A DNA stretch of 12,004 nucleotides from Chloroflexota bacterium (GCA_025450255.1 JANWHV010000100.1:1-12004); one strand, 5' to 3'. Numbered from the stretch's first letter, positions 1 to 7,065 are shown. The notes: generated from the sequence alone by a model not told the origin. Made by a program: numbers and translations.

Positions 1-255
1 GAAAGAATACAGAGCATAGTGGAGTTACAGCGAGAGCGCCTGCATGGCCGCCGCGTCGAGCTGTCGCTGCTGGGCCCATTCGAGGCACTGCGCAGAGGAT
101 ACGGCATCGTGCTCGACGCGCGAGGAAATCTTGTCCGCGATGCCGCAAGTTTGCGGCCGGACGAGATGATGACTATGCGGCTACGAGATGGCACGGTGGC
201 CGCGCGGGTGACTGGCGTCGAACTTGCGGTTTCCGACGACGCGAAAGGACCATAA
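1..255 (+). CDS. xseA: Exonuclease VII large subunit, C-terminal end (partial)
   Basis: This is the last 84 codons of a gene that enters from the left edge in frame 1 and stops at TAA. The protein tail carries the conserved end of XseA: a basic helical part, then GPFEALRRGYGIVLD (the family usually has NPLxxLxRGYAIV), followed by a DGTVAARV-like strand. XseA is the catalytic subunit of exonuclease VII, which degrades single-stranded DNA to short oligonucleotides in the cytoplasm. The N-terminal OB fold and the nuclease core lie outside the window. xseB follows after 6 bp, the standard operon order, which supports the call. A GTG at position 19 is an internal codon, not a likely start. Confidence 0.9.
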   Translation, partial: ERIQSIVELQRERLHGRRVELSLLGPFEALRRGYGIVLDARGNLVRDAASLRPDEMMTMRLRDGTVAARVTGVELAVSDDAKGP

Positions 256-261
256 AGCTGT

Positions 262-501
262 ATGATGGCCGAGCTTGAGACTTTGACCTTTGAGGAGGCG
301 TTCGCGGAGCTTCAGGCGGCCGTCGAAGAGCTGCGAGGCGATGCGTTGACGCTGGACCGCTCGCTAGCGCTGTACGAACGCGGTGTCTCGCTTGCCCAGC
401 ACTGCAATGCCCTGCTTACTGTCGCGGAGTTGCGAATCACCCAATCTCCAGCGGCGCGGCGCACGCTACCGGATGAAGCAAACGACGAGGAAGTCTGGTA
501 A
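262..501 (+). CDS. xseB: Exonuclease VII small subunit
   Basis: The 79-residue product has the XseB pattern: an N-terminal FEEAFAELQAAVEELRG helix, then the LTLDRSLALYERGVSLAQHC helix, which corresponds to the family's LSLEESLxLYExGxxLxxxC. The usual length is about 65-85 residues. XseB binds XseA in several copies and is needed for active exonuclease VII. The gene starts 6 bp after xseA; ATG at 262 is followed at once by a second ATG at 265, and either could be used. AAAGGA lies 12 bp upstream of the first ATG, a rather long spacing. The C-terminal 20 residues are acidic and variable, as is common in the family. It ends with TAA just before a strong inverted repeat. Confidence 0.92.
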   Translation: MMAELETLTFEEAFAELQAAVEELRGDALTLDRSLALYERGVSLAQHCNALLTVAELRITQSPAARRTLPDEANDEEVW

Positions 502-507
502 ATCAGG

Positions 508-556
508 GAGCCAGAGCGGCGGCTAGGGGCGTCCAGACAGGGCGCCGCTCTGGCTC
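508..556. terminator. Bidirectional terminator-like hairpin between convergent xseB and secF
   Basis: Arms at 508-521 (gagccagagcggcg) and 543-556 are perfect reverse complements of 14 bp with a 21-nt loop. The element fills the 63-bp gap between the xseB stop (501) and the secF stop (565), which point at each other. There is no clear U-tract on either strand, so the terminator role rests on position and stem strength. Confidence 0.7.
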
Positions 557-564
557 ACGGGTGA

Positions 565-1620
565 TTAGCGCGCGACGGTCGACGATGCGCGGCCACGCGG
601 AGCCGGCTCCTTCTTCTTCCGCCGAAAGAACTTTCGTCTCCCAAGCTCGTCGTTCTCCCAAACCACCAGCAGCGGGCTAGCGTTGAAGATCGAGCTATAC
701 GTACCGCTCGTGATCCCCACCAGTAGGGTAAGCACGAAAATGCGAATGCTCGCGCCGCCAAATATGAGGAGCGCGGAAAGCGTCATCAGCACCGTAAGCG
801 ACGTGTTCAACGAACGCGCCATCGATTGCAGAATAGCATTGTTGACCACAAGCTCAAATGGCTCGCCGATGCGGCGGCTCATGTTCTCGCGGATTCGGTC
901 AAAGATCACAATCGTATCGTGGACCGAGAAGCCAATGACCGTCAGCACCGCCGTGACGAACAGTGAGTCCACGGTGACGCCAAATACCCGGCCAAAGATG
1001 GCGAACAACCCCAACACGACAAGCACGTCGTGGACAAGTGCCACGATCGCGCACGTGCCGTAACGGAACGGATGGGCAACCTTCCGGAACGCGAACGAGA
1101 TATACAGCAAAATGAACGCGCACGCAATCAGCACGGCGATGGTCGCTCGCTGTCGTATCTGGGCGCCGATCGTTGGCCCCACGTCACTGCGCTGCTCCAG
1201 TACGACTTTCGAGCAGTCGGGAAGCGGAGTTTTGTATACCCCTGGCGAAATGGTTTTGACCAGCGAGGCGCAGCCGTACTCCTGGTAAAGCGGCGCGAGG
1301 ACGGCGGCAAGCTTTGCTTCACTGTTGCCAATATCGGGAATCCTGAGCAGGTACCGGGCATCACTGGTCGTTCCGCCGCCAAACGGCGTGGCGGAAATCA
1401 CCTCCGCTTGATCGAGCTTCGCGTTCTTCGCCGCCGCGCGGAGCTGATTCTCCAACGTGGTGCTCGCCTGCACGTTCTTGAATCGAAGCGTAAGCTCCGT
1501 GCCGCCGGTGAAGTCAATACCCGCCTTCAGCCCGCCCGTGACCAGAAAGATTGTCCCAGGCACGATGACCACGAGCGAGAAAAGGAAATACCAGTAACGA
1601 TACTTGATAACGTTGATCAT
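565..1620 (-). CDS. secF: Protein translocase subunit SecF
   Basis: SecF works with SecD in the cytoplasmic membrane, using the proton-motive force to help SecYEG/SecA export proteins. With the start at 1620 the product is 351 residues. It has TM1 near residues 10-28, then GIDFTGGT (34-41), a periplasmic domain, VGPTIG (147-152) at the entry to TM2, the HD pair in VALVHDVLVVLG, GFSVHDTIVIFDRIREN, and a basic C-terminal tail. These are the expected family motifs in the expected order. An ATG at 1629 gives 354 residues, but AGAGG would then touch the start codon; the ATG at 1620 lies 9 bp from AGAGG and begins with MINVIKYRYWYF, as homologues do. The gene lies about 40 bp downstream of secD in the same operon. 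Confidence 0.95.
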   Translation of the reverse strand: MINVIKYRYWYFLFSLVVIVPGTIFLVTGGLKAGIDFTGGTELTLRFKNVQASTTLENQLRAAAKNAKLDQAEVISATPFGGGTTSDARYLLRIPDIGNSEAKLAAVLAPLYQEYGCASLVKTISPGVYKTPLPDCSKVVLEQRSDVGPTIGAQIRQRATIAVLIACAFILLYISFAFRKVAHPFRYGTCAIVALVHDVLVVLGLFAIFGRVFGVTVDSLFVTAVLTVIGFSVHDTIVIFDRIRENMSRRIGEPFELVVNNAILQSMARSLNTSLTVLMTLSALLIFGGASIRIFVLTLLVGITSGTYSSIFNASPLLVVWENDELGRRKFFRRKKKEPAPRGRASSTVAR

Positions 1621-1660
1621 CTTATCCATCCTCTGGCCGGCGGGCGGCCCAGCCCACTAT

Positions 1661-2167
1661 CTAACTGACGTCCGCGCCCCGCGCCGCGCGCGCGACAGTT
1701 GGCACATCTTCCAGGCCGGCTCCGAACAAGGAATGGTTATAAGAGGTATTCGACCGTACAACCATGCGGAGGAGCGTCCTCGTAATCACGATGGCAGTGA
1801 ACATCGAGACGGCGACGCCAATAAAGAGCGTGGTCGCGAAGCCCACGATGACACTGGCGGCAAACGTCTGTCCGAATTCATACAAGACGGCACAGGTAAT
1901 CATGGTGCTGATGTTGGAGTCACGGATGCTGGTCCAGGCACGATTGAAGCCGGCCTCGATCGCGGCGCCAAGGGTCTTGCCGGAGCGCAACTCCTCTTTA
2001 AGCCTCTCGAAAATCAGGATATTGGCGTCGACCGCCATACCGATTGAAAGGATGAAGCCCGCGATGCCCGCGAGCGTCAGCGTGACCGGCACCAACTTGA
2101 AAATGGCGAATACGATAATCGAGTAGATCAGCAGCGCAATATCGGCCAGGAGCCCTGGGAGCCTGTA
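1661..2167 (-). pseudogene. secD: SecD, C-terminal part (TM3-TM6) after an in-frame amber stop
   Basis: Reading continues in the same frame immediately after the TAG at 2168-2170 for 168 codons, to a second TAG at 1661-1663. The translated segment begins [15 protein letters not shown] and contains [10 protein letters not shown] and the hallmark [18 protein letters not shown], then two further membrane helices ending in [14 protein letters not shown]. It is the missing half of SecD and shows no further stop or frameshift. No plausible ribosome-binding site or ATG lies near its beginning; the first GTG (2095) falls inside a helix-connecting stretch, so independent translation of a whole domain is unlikely. 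If the amber is real and not read through, this is a dead fragment. If it is suppressed, the full protein is 459 residues, a normal SecD length. Confidence 0.88.
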
Positions 2168-2170
2168 CTA
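2168..2170 (-). other. In-frame TAG codon within secD
   Basis: On the minus strand the codons read CTC CTA TAG TAC AGG CTC, giving Leu-Leu-stop-Tyr-Arg-Leu. The family usually has two Tyr before Arg-Leu-Pro-Gly, so one substitution of TAC or TAT to TAG explains it. The flanking codons are intact and in phase. Confidence 0.95.
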
Positions 2171-3040
2171 TAGGAGCATGAAGATCATGACGATCGCCAT
2201 GCCTACCAGGCCCGCGATGATGCTGGCATGCACGTATTGTGGGCCTAATGTCGCGCTGATCTGCTCGCTGGCCTGAATGGTAAACGCGATCGGAAGGGCG
2301 CCGTACTTCAGGCGTATGGCGATTGCGCTCGCGTCTTCGATCGTGCCGATACCGGTGATCACGCCGTTGCCGCCGGTGATCGCCCCCTGGATGTTCGGAT
2401 CGGTAACAACCTTGCCGTCGAGCACAATCGCCATGTGACCAGTGCCGACATTGGCGCTCGTATACGAGCTGAGTCGATCGGCGCCCTTTCCTTTGGCGCC
2501 AAAGTTGACGATCGGCGCGCCGTATTGATCGGTTCCCGAGCTTATCTGGCCGGCGTCAAGCTCGGAGCCGAAAATAACCACGCAAGGCGTGGGGGGGTTC
2601 TTGACGTCGCACGGCGTCGTCGTCTTATACGTGAACGCGGCGCCGTCGGCAACGTGCGGCAAGGTGCCCATGCCATAGACGACGAGGAGCCCAGTGCTGC
2701 CCAACGTGGCGCGAAGCTGCTCCGGATCCTTGACGCCCGGCACCTCGACGTCGATGCTGTCGCTGCCTACGGTCTGCACGACCGGCTCGGAGACGCCGTA
2801 TGCGTTGACGCGTTTGGTGATAATGTCTTGCGCCGCGCTCATGGCGTCCGATGTGGCCGCCTTCGAGTCCTGCGCCTTGAGCAACATGCGAAGGCCGCCG
2901 GTAAGGTCCAGGCCTTGACGCACCGGTGTCCCGTGGCCAAAAATCGTAAAGCTACCGGCGGTGCCCGCCAGGTCGACAAGCAGACATGCGAACGTGAGGA
3001 TGAGGATCCCGATCATGGAATAAAGCGTGCGCTGCCGCAT
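2168..3040 (-). CDS. secD: Protein translocase subunit SecD, N-terminal part ending at an amber codon
   Basis: The 290-residue product has TM1 (residues 7-27), the GLDLTGG motif (43-49), the large periplasmic P1 domain with a TKRVNAYGVSEPVVQ stretch and VEVPGVKDPEQLRATLG, a second extracytoplasmic part with GALPIAFTIQ, and TM2 ending in MIFMLL. It then stops at TAG, where homologues continue with a Tyr-Tyr-Arg-Leu-Pro-Gly loop. The start at 3040 is supported by GAGAGG 6 bp upstream. Together with the segment at 1661-2167 it forms one complete SecD interrupted by a single codon. Alone, it would lack TM3-TM6 and should not form the proton-conducting channel. A full-length SecD is expected because secF downstream is intact. 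Confidence 0.92.
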   Translation of the reverse strand: MRQRTLYSMIGILILTFACLLVDLAGTAGSFTIFGHGTPVRQGLDLTGGLRMLLKAQDSKAATSDAMSAAQDIITKRVNAYGVSEPVVQTVGSDSIDVEVPGVKDPEQLRATLGSTGLLVVYGMGTLPHVADGAAFTYKTTTPCDVKNPPTPCVVIFGSELDAGQISSGTDQYGAPIVNFGAKGKGADRLSSYTSANVGTGHMAIVLDGKVVTDPNIQGAITGGNGVITGIGTIEDASAIAIRLKYGALPIAFTIQASEQISATLGPQYVHASIIAGLVGMAIVMIFMLL

Positions 3041-3142
3041 AACGTACCTCTCAGCATGAACTCAGCGAATAAAGCGACTGAAACGTGGTCGGTTTGTCGC
3101 GAATAATCTCGCGCCTCGGCTATGACACGTCTCAGGGCAAAG

Positions 3143-3601
3143 TTAGCTGTGCGGTACGGCGCTCGGCGCGCGCGCCAGGTGGCTGCCGGGCGCGATCGCG
3201 GCCAGAATCGGCCCGCGATACCACTGTCCAGGCCGGGGTGAGACGGCCGGTCGGTCGACCGGCGAACGGTCTGAGTGCGCGGTTAAATCTACGCCGACCG
3301 TGGTGTGATCTGTTTGATGCGCGCGACGACTGCCTGGTGACGCTTGCGGCGATTCCCGCGCTGGAAGGGGCTGGACGGCCAGCGTGACCGTCATCGTCGG
3401 CGTGGAGCGTTGGGCCTGCTGGCGCCGCAACGCCAGTGGTTCGGGTCGCGTTACCTCGGTTTGCACGGCACGCTGATAGAGCGTCATACCCGGCGCGCGT
3501 GCCTCGGCGGCATTCACCGCGCCCGCGCGCGCCGCTTGCATGGACGCGATAAAAATCGCGATGGTACGCAAAAGGGACGGAACTGACCTGCTACGCGTCA
3601 C
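3143..3601 (-). CDS. Doubtful hypothetical protein, possibly secreted
   Basis: I do not recognise this product. From GTG at 3601 (GGGGA 8 bp upstream) it would be 152 residues; the frame stays open back to a TTG at 3652. The N-terminus has a basic start (TRSRSVPS), a short hydrophobic stretch (LLRTIAIFIASM) broken by one Arg, and ARAGA, which could be a weak signal peptide. The rest is rich in Ala, Pro, Arg and Ser with no domain I can name. GC content is high at all three codon positions, so codon bias does not clearly mark it as coding. It is in the same orientation as its neighbours and fills the only large gap in the minus-strand block. It may equally be a chance ORF in GC-rich non-coding DNA. 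Confidence 0.2.
   Translation of the reverse strand: MTRSRSVPSLLRTIAIFIASMQAARAGAVNAAEARAPGMTLYQRAVQTEVTRPEPLALRRQQAQRSTPTMTVTLAVQPLPARESPQASPGSRRAHQTDHTTVGVDLTAHSDRSPVDRPAVSPRPGQWYRGPILAAIAPGSHLARAPSAVPHS
3246..3263. repeat. Palindrome GCCGGTCG-GT-CGACCGGC
   Basis: Perfect 8-bp arms with a 2-bp centre lie upstream of secD. It could be an operator-like dyad or part of an RNA hairpin; nothing links it to a known regulator. Confidence 0.45.
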
Positions 3602-3625
3602 ACTGCTGTTCCCCGCGAGAATCCC

Positions 3626-3643
3626 TGCCGACATGCGTCGGCA
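3626..3643. repeat. Hairpin TGCCGAC-ATGC-GTCGGCA
   Basis: Perfect 7-bp arms with a 4-nt loop, about 65 bp downstream of the end of the helicase-loader gene (3707). It could terminate the replication operon, although there is no U-tract, or it could be an operator for what follows. Confidence 0.45.
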
Positions 3644-3706
3644 TCGGCGCAAAATGGCCTACACTAGTATGTTGGCGGGCGCTCGGTACTGTCAAACCGG
3701 CGGAGG

Positions 3707-4558
3707 TCACGTCAGGTCCGTGTACTCCACGCCGCGGTGCGGCCGGCGCTTGAATGGACGCGGCGCGTTTCTATCCGGCGCGATCGCGTCGGTTTTGGCG
3801 CCGCGAAAATCGGGGCCTTTTGTCATCACGCACGTACAAAGCGCCGGGTCAGACATCCTGGATGCGAGTCTGCCCCCTATTTCGTCAAGTGAATTGTTAG
3901 ATGTGACGACCGTTGCCAGGCGATAGATATAGCGGTGGTTAAACAACTGAAATAGCTTTTCCGATGCCCACTGCGTACTTATCTGAGCGCCCAGATCGTC
4001 GAGTATCAGCAGTGGAGCGTCACGCACGGTCTCGAACAACTCGTCGTAGCCCATCTCGCTTCCGGGCGCGTACGCCGACCGCAAATGATCGAGCAGGTCT
4101 GGAACGACCATAAATAGGGCTGGATGACCTTGAGCAAGCCTGTAATTTCCAATCGCGGCCGCGAGGTGAGTTTTTCCGGTGCCGGTCGGGCCAACCAGCA
4201 CAAACCACCCCTCAGGCTGCTCGGCGAAGCGGTGTGCCTGTTGAAGCGCTACTTGCTTTGGGTCCTCCGACAGGTTCTTGATGTACGAATCGAAGGTCTT
4301 GTCGGAAAGTGCCTTCAGGTTCGACCGCTCGAGGAGCCGGTGCAGGCGACGATCGGAAATCTCGCGCTCCTTGCACGTACAGGGAACGATTGAGCCGAAG
4401 CGCGGATCGTCGATGCCGACATCGATCCTGAGGAAACCCGCACCGGCGCAGCGCGGGCATACGGGATCGGGCTCACGACTCGACGAGATGGCCGTACCGG
4501 CCCCCGGTGTATTTTTCCGGATCTCCAGCCGCTTCAATATGTCGCCGATCGGTTCCAC
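3707..4558 (-). CDS. DnaC/DnaI-type helicase loader ATPase
   Basis: This 283-residue AAA+ protein probably loads the replicative helicase DnaB onto DNA. Seen in order: an N-terminal EPIGDILKRL helix; a zinc-finger pattern with CPRC (34-37) and a second Cys pair at 60 and 62; Walker A GPTGTGKT (123-130); Walker B LLILDDLG (183-190); sensor-1 TSN (219-221); and GRLASRMSD (229-237) with the box VII arginine. The DnaI family of Firmicutes has the same zinc-finger-plus-AAA+ layout. The start is GTG at 4558, preceded by GAGGG; it lies inside the upstream DnaD-like gene, giving an 86-bp overlap. Its place after dnaB and a DnaD-like gene strongly supports the loader role over the IstB transposition helpers that share the ATPase fold. 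Confidence 0.87.
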   Translation of the reverse strand: MEPIGDILKRLEIRKNTPGAGTAISSSREPDPVCPRCAGAGFLRIDVGIDDPRFGSIVPCTCKEREISDRRLHRLLERSNLKALSDKTFDSYIKNLSEDPKQVALQQAHRFAEQPEGWFVLVGPTGTGKTHLAAAIGNYRLAQGHPALFMVVPDLLDHLRSAYAPGSEMGYDELFETVRDAPLLILDDLGAQISTQWASEKLFQLFNHRYIYRLATVVTSNNSLDEIGGRLASRMSDPALCTCVMTKGPDFRGAKTDAIAPDRNAPRPFKRRPHRGVEYTDLT

Positions 4559-5207
4559 TGTGCTTTCCCTCAGCCTCCCACCGCCTGAGAATCACCGAGA
4601 CGTAGGACCAGCTACGCTTGTTATTCTCCACGGCAACGCGCATTGCCTCAACTATCCACTCAGGCGGGTACGATACCTCCGCTTCGCGCAACGCATCCGC
4701 GATTAGCGGCGTAAGCATCCCGATGTTCTGTTCATATAGTGTAAAGATATTCGGCCGGTATATGCGAACGACCTCGACTGGGCCAACATTGGCGCCGACC
4801 ACCTCGGCAGGGTCGATCGCCTCGCGACGCAACAACTCGAGCGCCTGACGGCTTGCGGGCGTGTTAATAAGGTACCAGCGCTGCAGCGCGTTCGTACCGT
4901 CTCCAAGCGCCAGCAATAGCACGGTGCCTCGCGTGACCGACAGCTCAAGTCCCTCGCGCAAATAATCCTCGGCGGACCGTGGACCACTTCCAGGCTTCAA
5001 CGAGCGTAACAACAGCCGTTCGGACTCGAGCTCTTCCAATGAGACTGCTTTCGGCAAGCCGCGACGGCGCGCCAAAAGCCAGAACAAGTGCAGCGTCACC
5101 TTCAGCTCAAGCGGTGACTCAATTTGCGGCAGCAACACTGTAAAAAAAGAATCGGGTATCGGGATGTTTGGCGCCCGCCCCGCTTGAAACCCTGGAAACC
5201 CGCTCAT
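4473..5207 (-). CDS. DnaD-domain replication initiation protein
   Basis: This 244-residue protein has an N-terminal helical region (about 15-130) that resembles a winged-helix DNA-binding part and a C-terminal DnaD/DnaB_2-type domain (about 150-212). The domain is marked by IFTLYEQNIGMLTPLIAD and ends in SYVSVILRRW, matching the YxxxILxxW signature of DnaD. The tail DPEKYTGGRYGHLV resembles tails found on related primosomal proteins. DnaD proteins bridge the initiator or stalled-fork DNA and the helicase loader. The ATG at 5207 overlaps the dnaB stop (ATGA), which indicates translational coupling, and the next gene is the probable loader partner. Assignment is from motifs and context; the N-terminal half is weakly conserved. 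Confidence 0.85.
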   Translation of the reverse strand: MSGFPGFQAGRAPNIPIPDSFFTVLLPQIESPLELKVTLHLFWLLARRRGLPKAVSLEELESERLLLRSLKPGSGPRSAEDYLREGLELSVTRGTVLLLALGDGTNALQRWYLINTPASRQALELLRREAIDPAEVVGANVGPVEVVRIYRPNIFTLYEQNIGMLTPLIADALREAEVSYPPEWIVEAMRVAVENNKRSWSYVSVILRRWEAEGKHSGTDRRHIEAAGDPEKYTGGRYGHLVES

Positions 5208-6550
5208 AGCGGGTGCGCCTCGAGATCCCTGAAGCGCGTTTGCACCTGGTCGAAGTACAGTGAAAGCTGGCCGGTCGGCCCGTTTCGATGCTTGGCCACA
5301 TAGATATCCGCTATGTGCTGCTTTTCAGTCTCAGCGTCGTACATTTCCTCGCGGCAAAGAAACATCACGACATCGGCATCCTGTTCGATGCTGCCACTCT
5401 CGCGCAAATCAGAGAGCAGCGGCACGTGCGAGGTCCGTGAATCGACGCCTCGAGATACCTGCGAAACCGCGAGCACCGGCACGTTCAGCTCGCGGGCCAG
5501 GATCTTCAGGGCGCGCGAAATACCGCTGATCTCCTGCACACGGTTCTCCGACGACCTGCCCGACATCAACTGTAGGTAGTCAACCACGATCAGGTCCAGA
5601 CCCTGTTCAGCCTGCAATCTGCGCGCGCGGTTCCGCATTTCCGCCGGCGTGATTCCCGCCGAATCGTCGATAAATATCTTCGTTTCGGAGAGAACCGCCG
5701 CTGCATCGATAACCCGCGTCCACTCATCCTCGTCGATATATCCTGACCGCAAGCGTCCGCTGTCCAACCGCCCTTGCATGCACAGAAGCCGCTGAACAAG
5801 CTGTTCTTTCGACATTTCAAGGCTGAACAGCGCGACCCTCTGCTTGTAACGCACCGCCGCGTTGTGGCATATGCCGAGGACCAGGGCGGTCTTACCGTGA
5901 GCGGGCCGCGCGCCGAGAATGATCAGATAGGACCGTTGCAGGCCGCCGAGAATCTTGTCCATGTCGACGAAACCGGTCGGCGTCCCCACAATCGCGCCGC
6001 GATGCTCATGCACATAGTCCAGGCGATCGAGGATCGCGGCCAGGACGTCGTGTACGGGCACGAACCCGGCGTTGTTCCGGCGCTGGGACACGGCGAGGAG
6101 CGCCTCCTCGGACTTGCTCAAGGCATCGTCGACGTCGATTCCGTCGCGCTGCGCGATGCTCATGATCTGGGCGCCTGCCGTTATCAGGCGGCGCAAGAGC
6201 GACAGGCGCTCCACGATATGCGAATAGTGTTCGACATGGACGGCGGTCGGCACGACGTCGACCAGCGATAACAGATAGCCGCGGCCGCCGGATCGCTGCA
6301 GTAAGTCGCGTCGTTCGACCTCGTCCACCACGGTAATCAGATCGACTGGCCGTCTCTGCTCGTAGAGATCAACAATCACTCGATAGATGACAGAGTGCGC
6401 GTCATTGGCGAAGTCTTCCGGCCGTAGAATGCCGTTGACCTCGATTATCGCGTCGCGATCGAGAAGCAAACTGCCCAGCACAGCCTGCTCTGCCTCAGGG
6501 CTGCGCGGCAGATGCTCGTCGCTCGCAGCCGCGAATGTCTCCAATGTCAC
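5204..6550 (-). CDS. dnaB: Replicative DNA helicase DnaB
   Basis: This is the hexameric 5'-3' helicase that unwinds DNA at the replication fork. The 448-residue product has the N-terminal DnaB domain (about 15-120; PEAEQAVLGSLLLD, EDF), a linker, and the RecA-like motor. In the motor are Walker A GARPAHGKT (213-221), the FSLEMS catalytic Glu (245), Walker B LIVVDYLQLM (320-329), SQVSRGVDSR (363-372), DLRESGSIEQDADVV (381-395), and KHRNGPTG with the arginine finger near 422. The family more often has Ser-Met where this protein has Ala-His in Walker A; the Gly-Lys-Thr is intact. Length is typical and no intein interrupts it. The start is GTG at 6550, overlapping the rplI stop by 4 bp (GTGA), as in the widespread rplI-dnaB gene pair. 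Confidence 0.97.
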   Translation of the reverse strand: MTLETFAAASDEHLPRSPEAEQAVLGSLLLDRDAIIEVNGILRPEDFANDAHSVIYRVIVDLYEQRRPVDLITVVDEVERRDLLQRSGGRGYLLSLVDVVPTAVHVEHYSHIVERLSLLRRLITAGAQIMSIAQRDGIDVDDALSKSEEALLAVSQRRNNAGFVPVHDVLAAILDRLDYVHEHRGAIVGTPTGFVDMDKILGGLQRSYLIILGARPAHGKTALVLGICHNAAVRYKQRVALFSLEMSKEQLVQRLLCMQGRLDSGRLRSGYIDEDEWTRVIDAAAVLSETKIFIDDSAGITPAEMRNRARRLQAEQGLDLIVVDYLQLMSGRSSENRVQEISGISRALKILARELNVPVLAVSQVSRGVDSRTSHVPLLSDLRESGSIEQDADVVMFLCREEMYDAETEKQHIADIYVAKHRNGPTGQLSLYFDQVQTRFRDLEAHPL

Positions 6551-7005
6551 GCGGAGGCCGCCTCCTGAAGCGTTACGTTGATGGCGCCTTTTACCTCGTA
6601 TCCAAGCTTCACCGGCACGCTGAACGTGCCCAGGGTCTTCAGTGCGTCCGGCAGCTCGATATCGCGGCGGTCAATGGTGATACTGGCCGTACGCGCAAGC
6701 TCATCCGCGATGTCTTTGCTCGTGATCGAGCCATACAGCCGATTCTGCTCGCCGACTCGCACCTGAAAGGTCAGAGCCACGTCCGCCAGTTGCGCGGCAA
6801 GCGCTTCGGCCGCCGTGCGCTGATGCTGCTGCGCCTTGGCTATCTGGCTTCGTCGAGCCTCCAGCGACTTCATCTCGCCCGCCGTGGCAAGCACGGCCAT
6901 TTTCTGGGGAACGAGAAAGTTTCTCAGGTAGCCGGCCGATACATCCTTCAGCTCTCCGGCCTTGCCAAGACTCTCGACATCCTTTGTCAAGACAACTTTT
7001 ACCAT
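6547..7005 (-). CDS. rplI: 50S ribosomal protein L9
   Basis: This 152-residue protein has the L9 N-terminal RNA-binding domain (MVKVVLTKDVESLGKAGE, then GYLRNFLVPQKMA, the family's GYxRNxLxPxxxA signature), the long connecting helix, and the C-terminal domain with RLYGSITSKDIADEL. L9 binds 23S rRNA at the base of the L1 stalk and affects reading-frame maintenance. ATG at 7005 is preceded by TAGGAG at 9 bp, a good ribosome-binding site. It is the first gene of the replication operon; rpsF, ssb and rpsR, often found upstream of it, are not here, and a divergent gene replaces them. Confidence 0.97.
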   Translation of the reverse strand: MVKVVLTKDVESLGKAGELKDVSAGYLRNFLVPQKMAVLATAGEMKSLEARRSQIAKAQQHQRTAAEALAAQLADVALTFQVRVGEQNRLYGSITSKDIADELARTASITIDRRDIELPDALKTLGTFSVPVKLGYEVKGAINVTLQEAASA

Positions 7006-7026
7006 ATTGGAACACTCCTAACCGAC

Positions 7027-7055
7027 ATTCTCTGTAAAAGTGGGGCGTCGGTAAA
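7027..7055 (-). promoter_or_regulatory. Candidate promoter of the rplI-dnaB operon
   Basis: On the minus strand, TTTACC (7055-7050) is followed by a 17-bp spacer and GAGAAT (7032-7027), each matching the sigma-70 consensus at four of six positions. The start of transcription would lie about 15 bp before the rplI ATG. The match is modest. Confidence 0.35.
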
Positions 7056-7065
7056 CGGCTTTACC
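7050..7065. promoter_or_regulatory. Dyad GGTAAA-cggc-TTTACC upstream of rplI
   Basis: Perfect 6-bp arms with a 4-bp centre overlap the candidate -35 of rplI. It could be a repressor site or a short hairpin. No known regulator motif was recognised. Confidence 0.35.

Larger units (their letters stand above)
3041..3706. other. 666-bp stretch without a confident gene
   Basis: This lies between secD and the helicase-loader gene. It is richer in GC than its surroundings and is open in several frames, but none gives a recognisable protein. The first 100 bp upstream of secD should hold its promoter or leader, yet I found no convincing -35/-10 pair. Two palindromes (3246-3263 and 3626-3643) and one doubtful minus-strand ORF are listed separately. 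I looked for RNase P, SRP RNA and tmRNA core motifs and saw none. Confidence 0.5.

Noticed and set aside
1621..1629. DnaA box-like TTATCCATC near the secF start
   Set aside because: It does not match TTATNCACA at the last positions and stands alone, so it gives no evidence for an origin.
1030..1668. Plus-strand open frame of 212 codons opposite secF
   Set aside because: It is a shadow frame on the complement of a well-supported gene, with no recognisable domain.
2435..3106. Plus-strand open frame of 223 codons opposite secD
   Set aside because: It is antisense to conserved secD sequence and its translation shows no family resemblance.
3085..3387. Plus-strand open frame of 100 codons upstream of secD
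   Set aside because: It has no ribosome-binding site, no family resemblance, and a composition like the surrounding GC-rich DNA.
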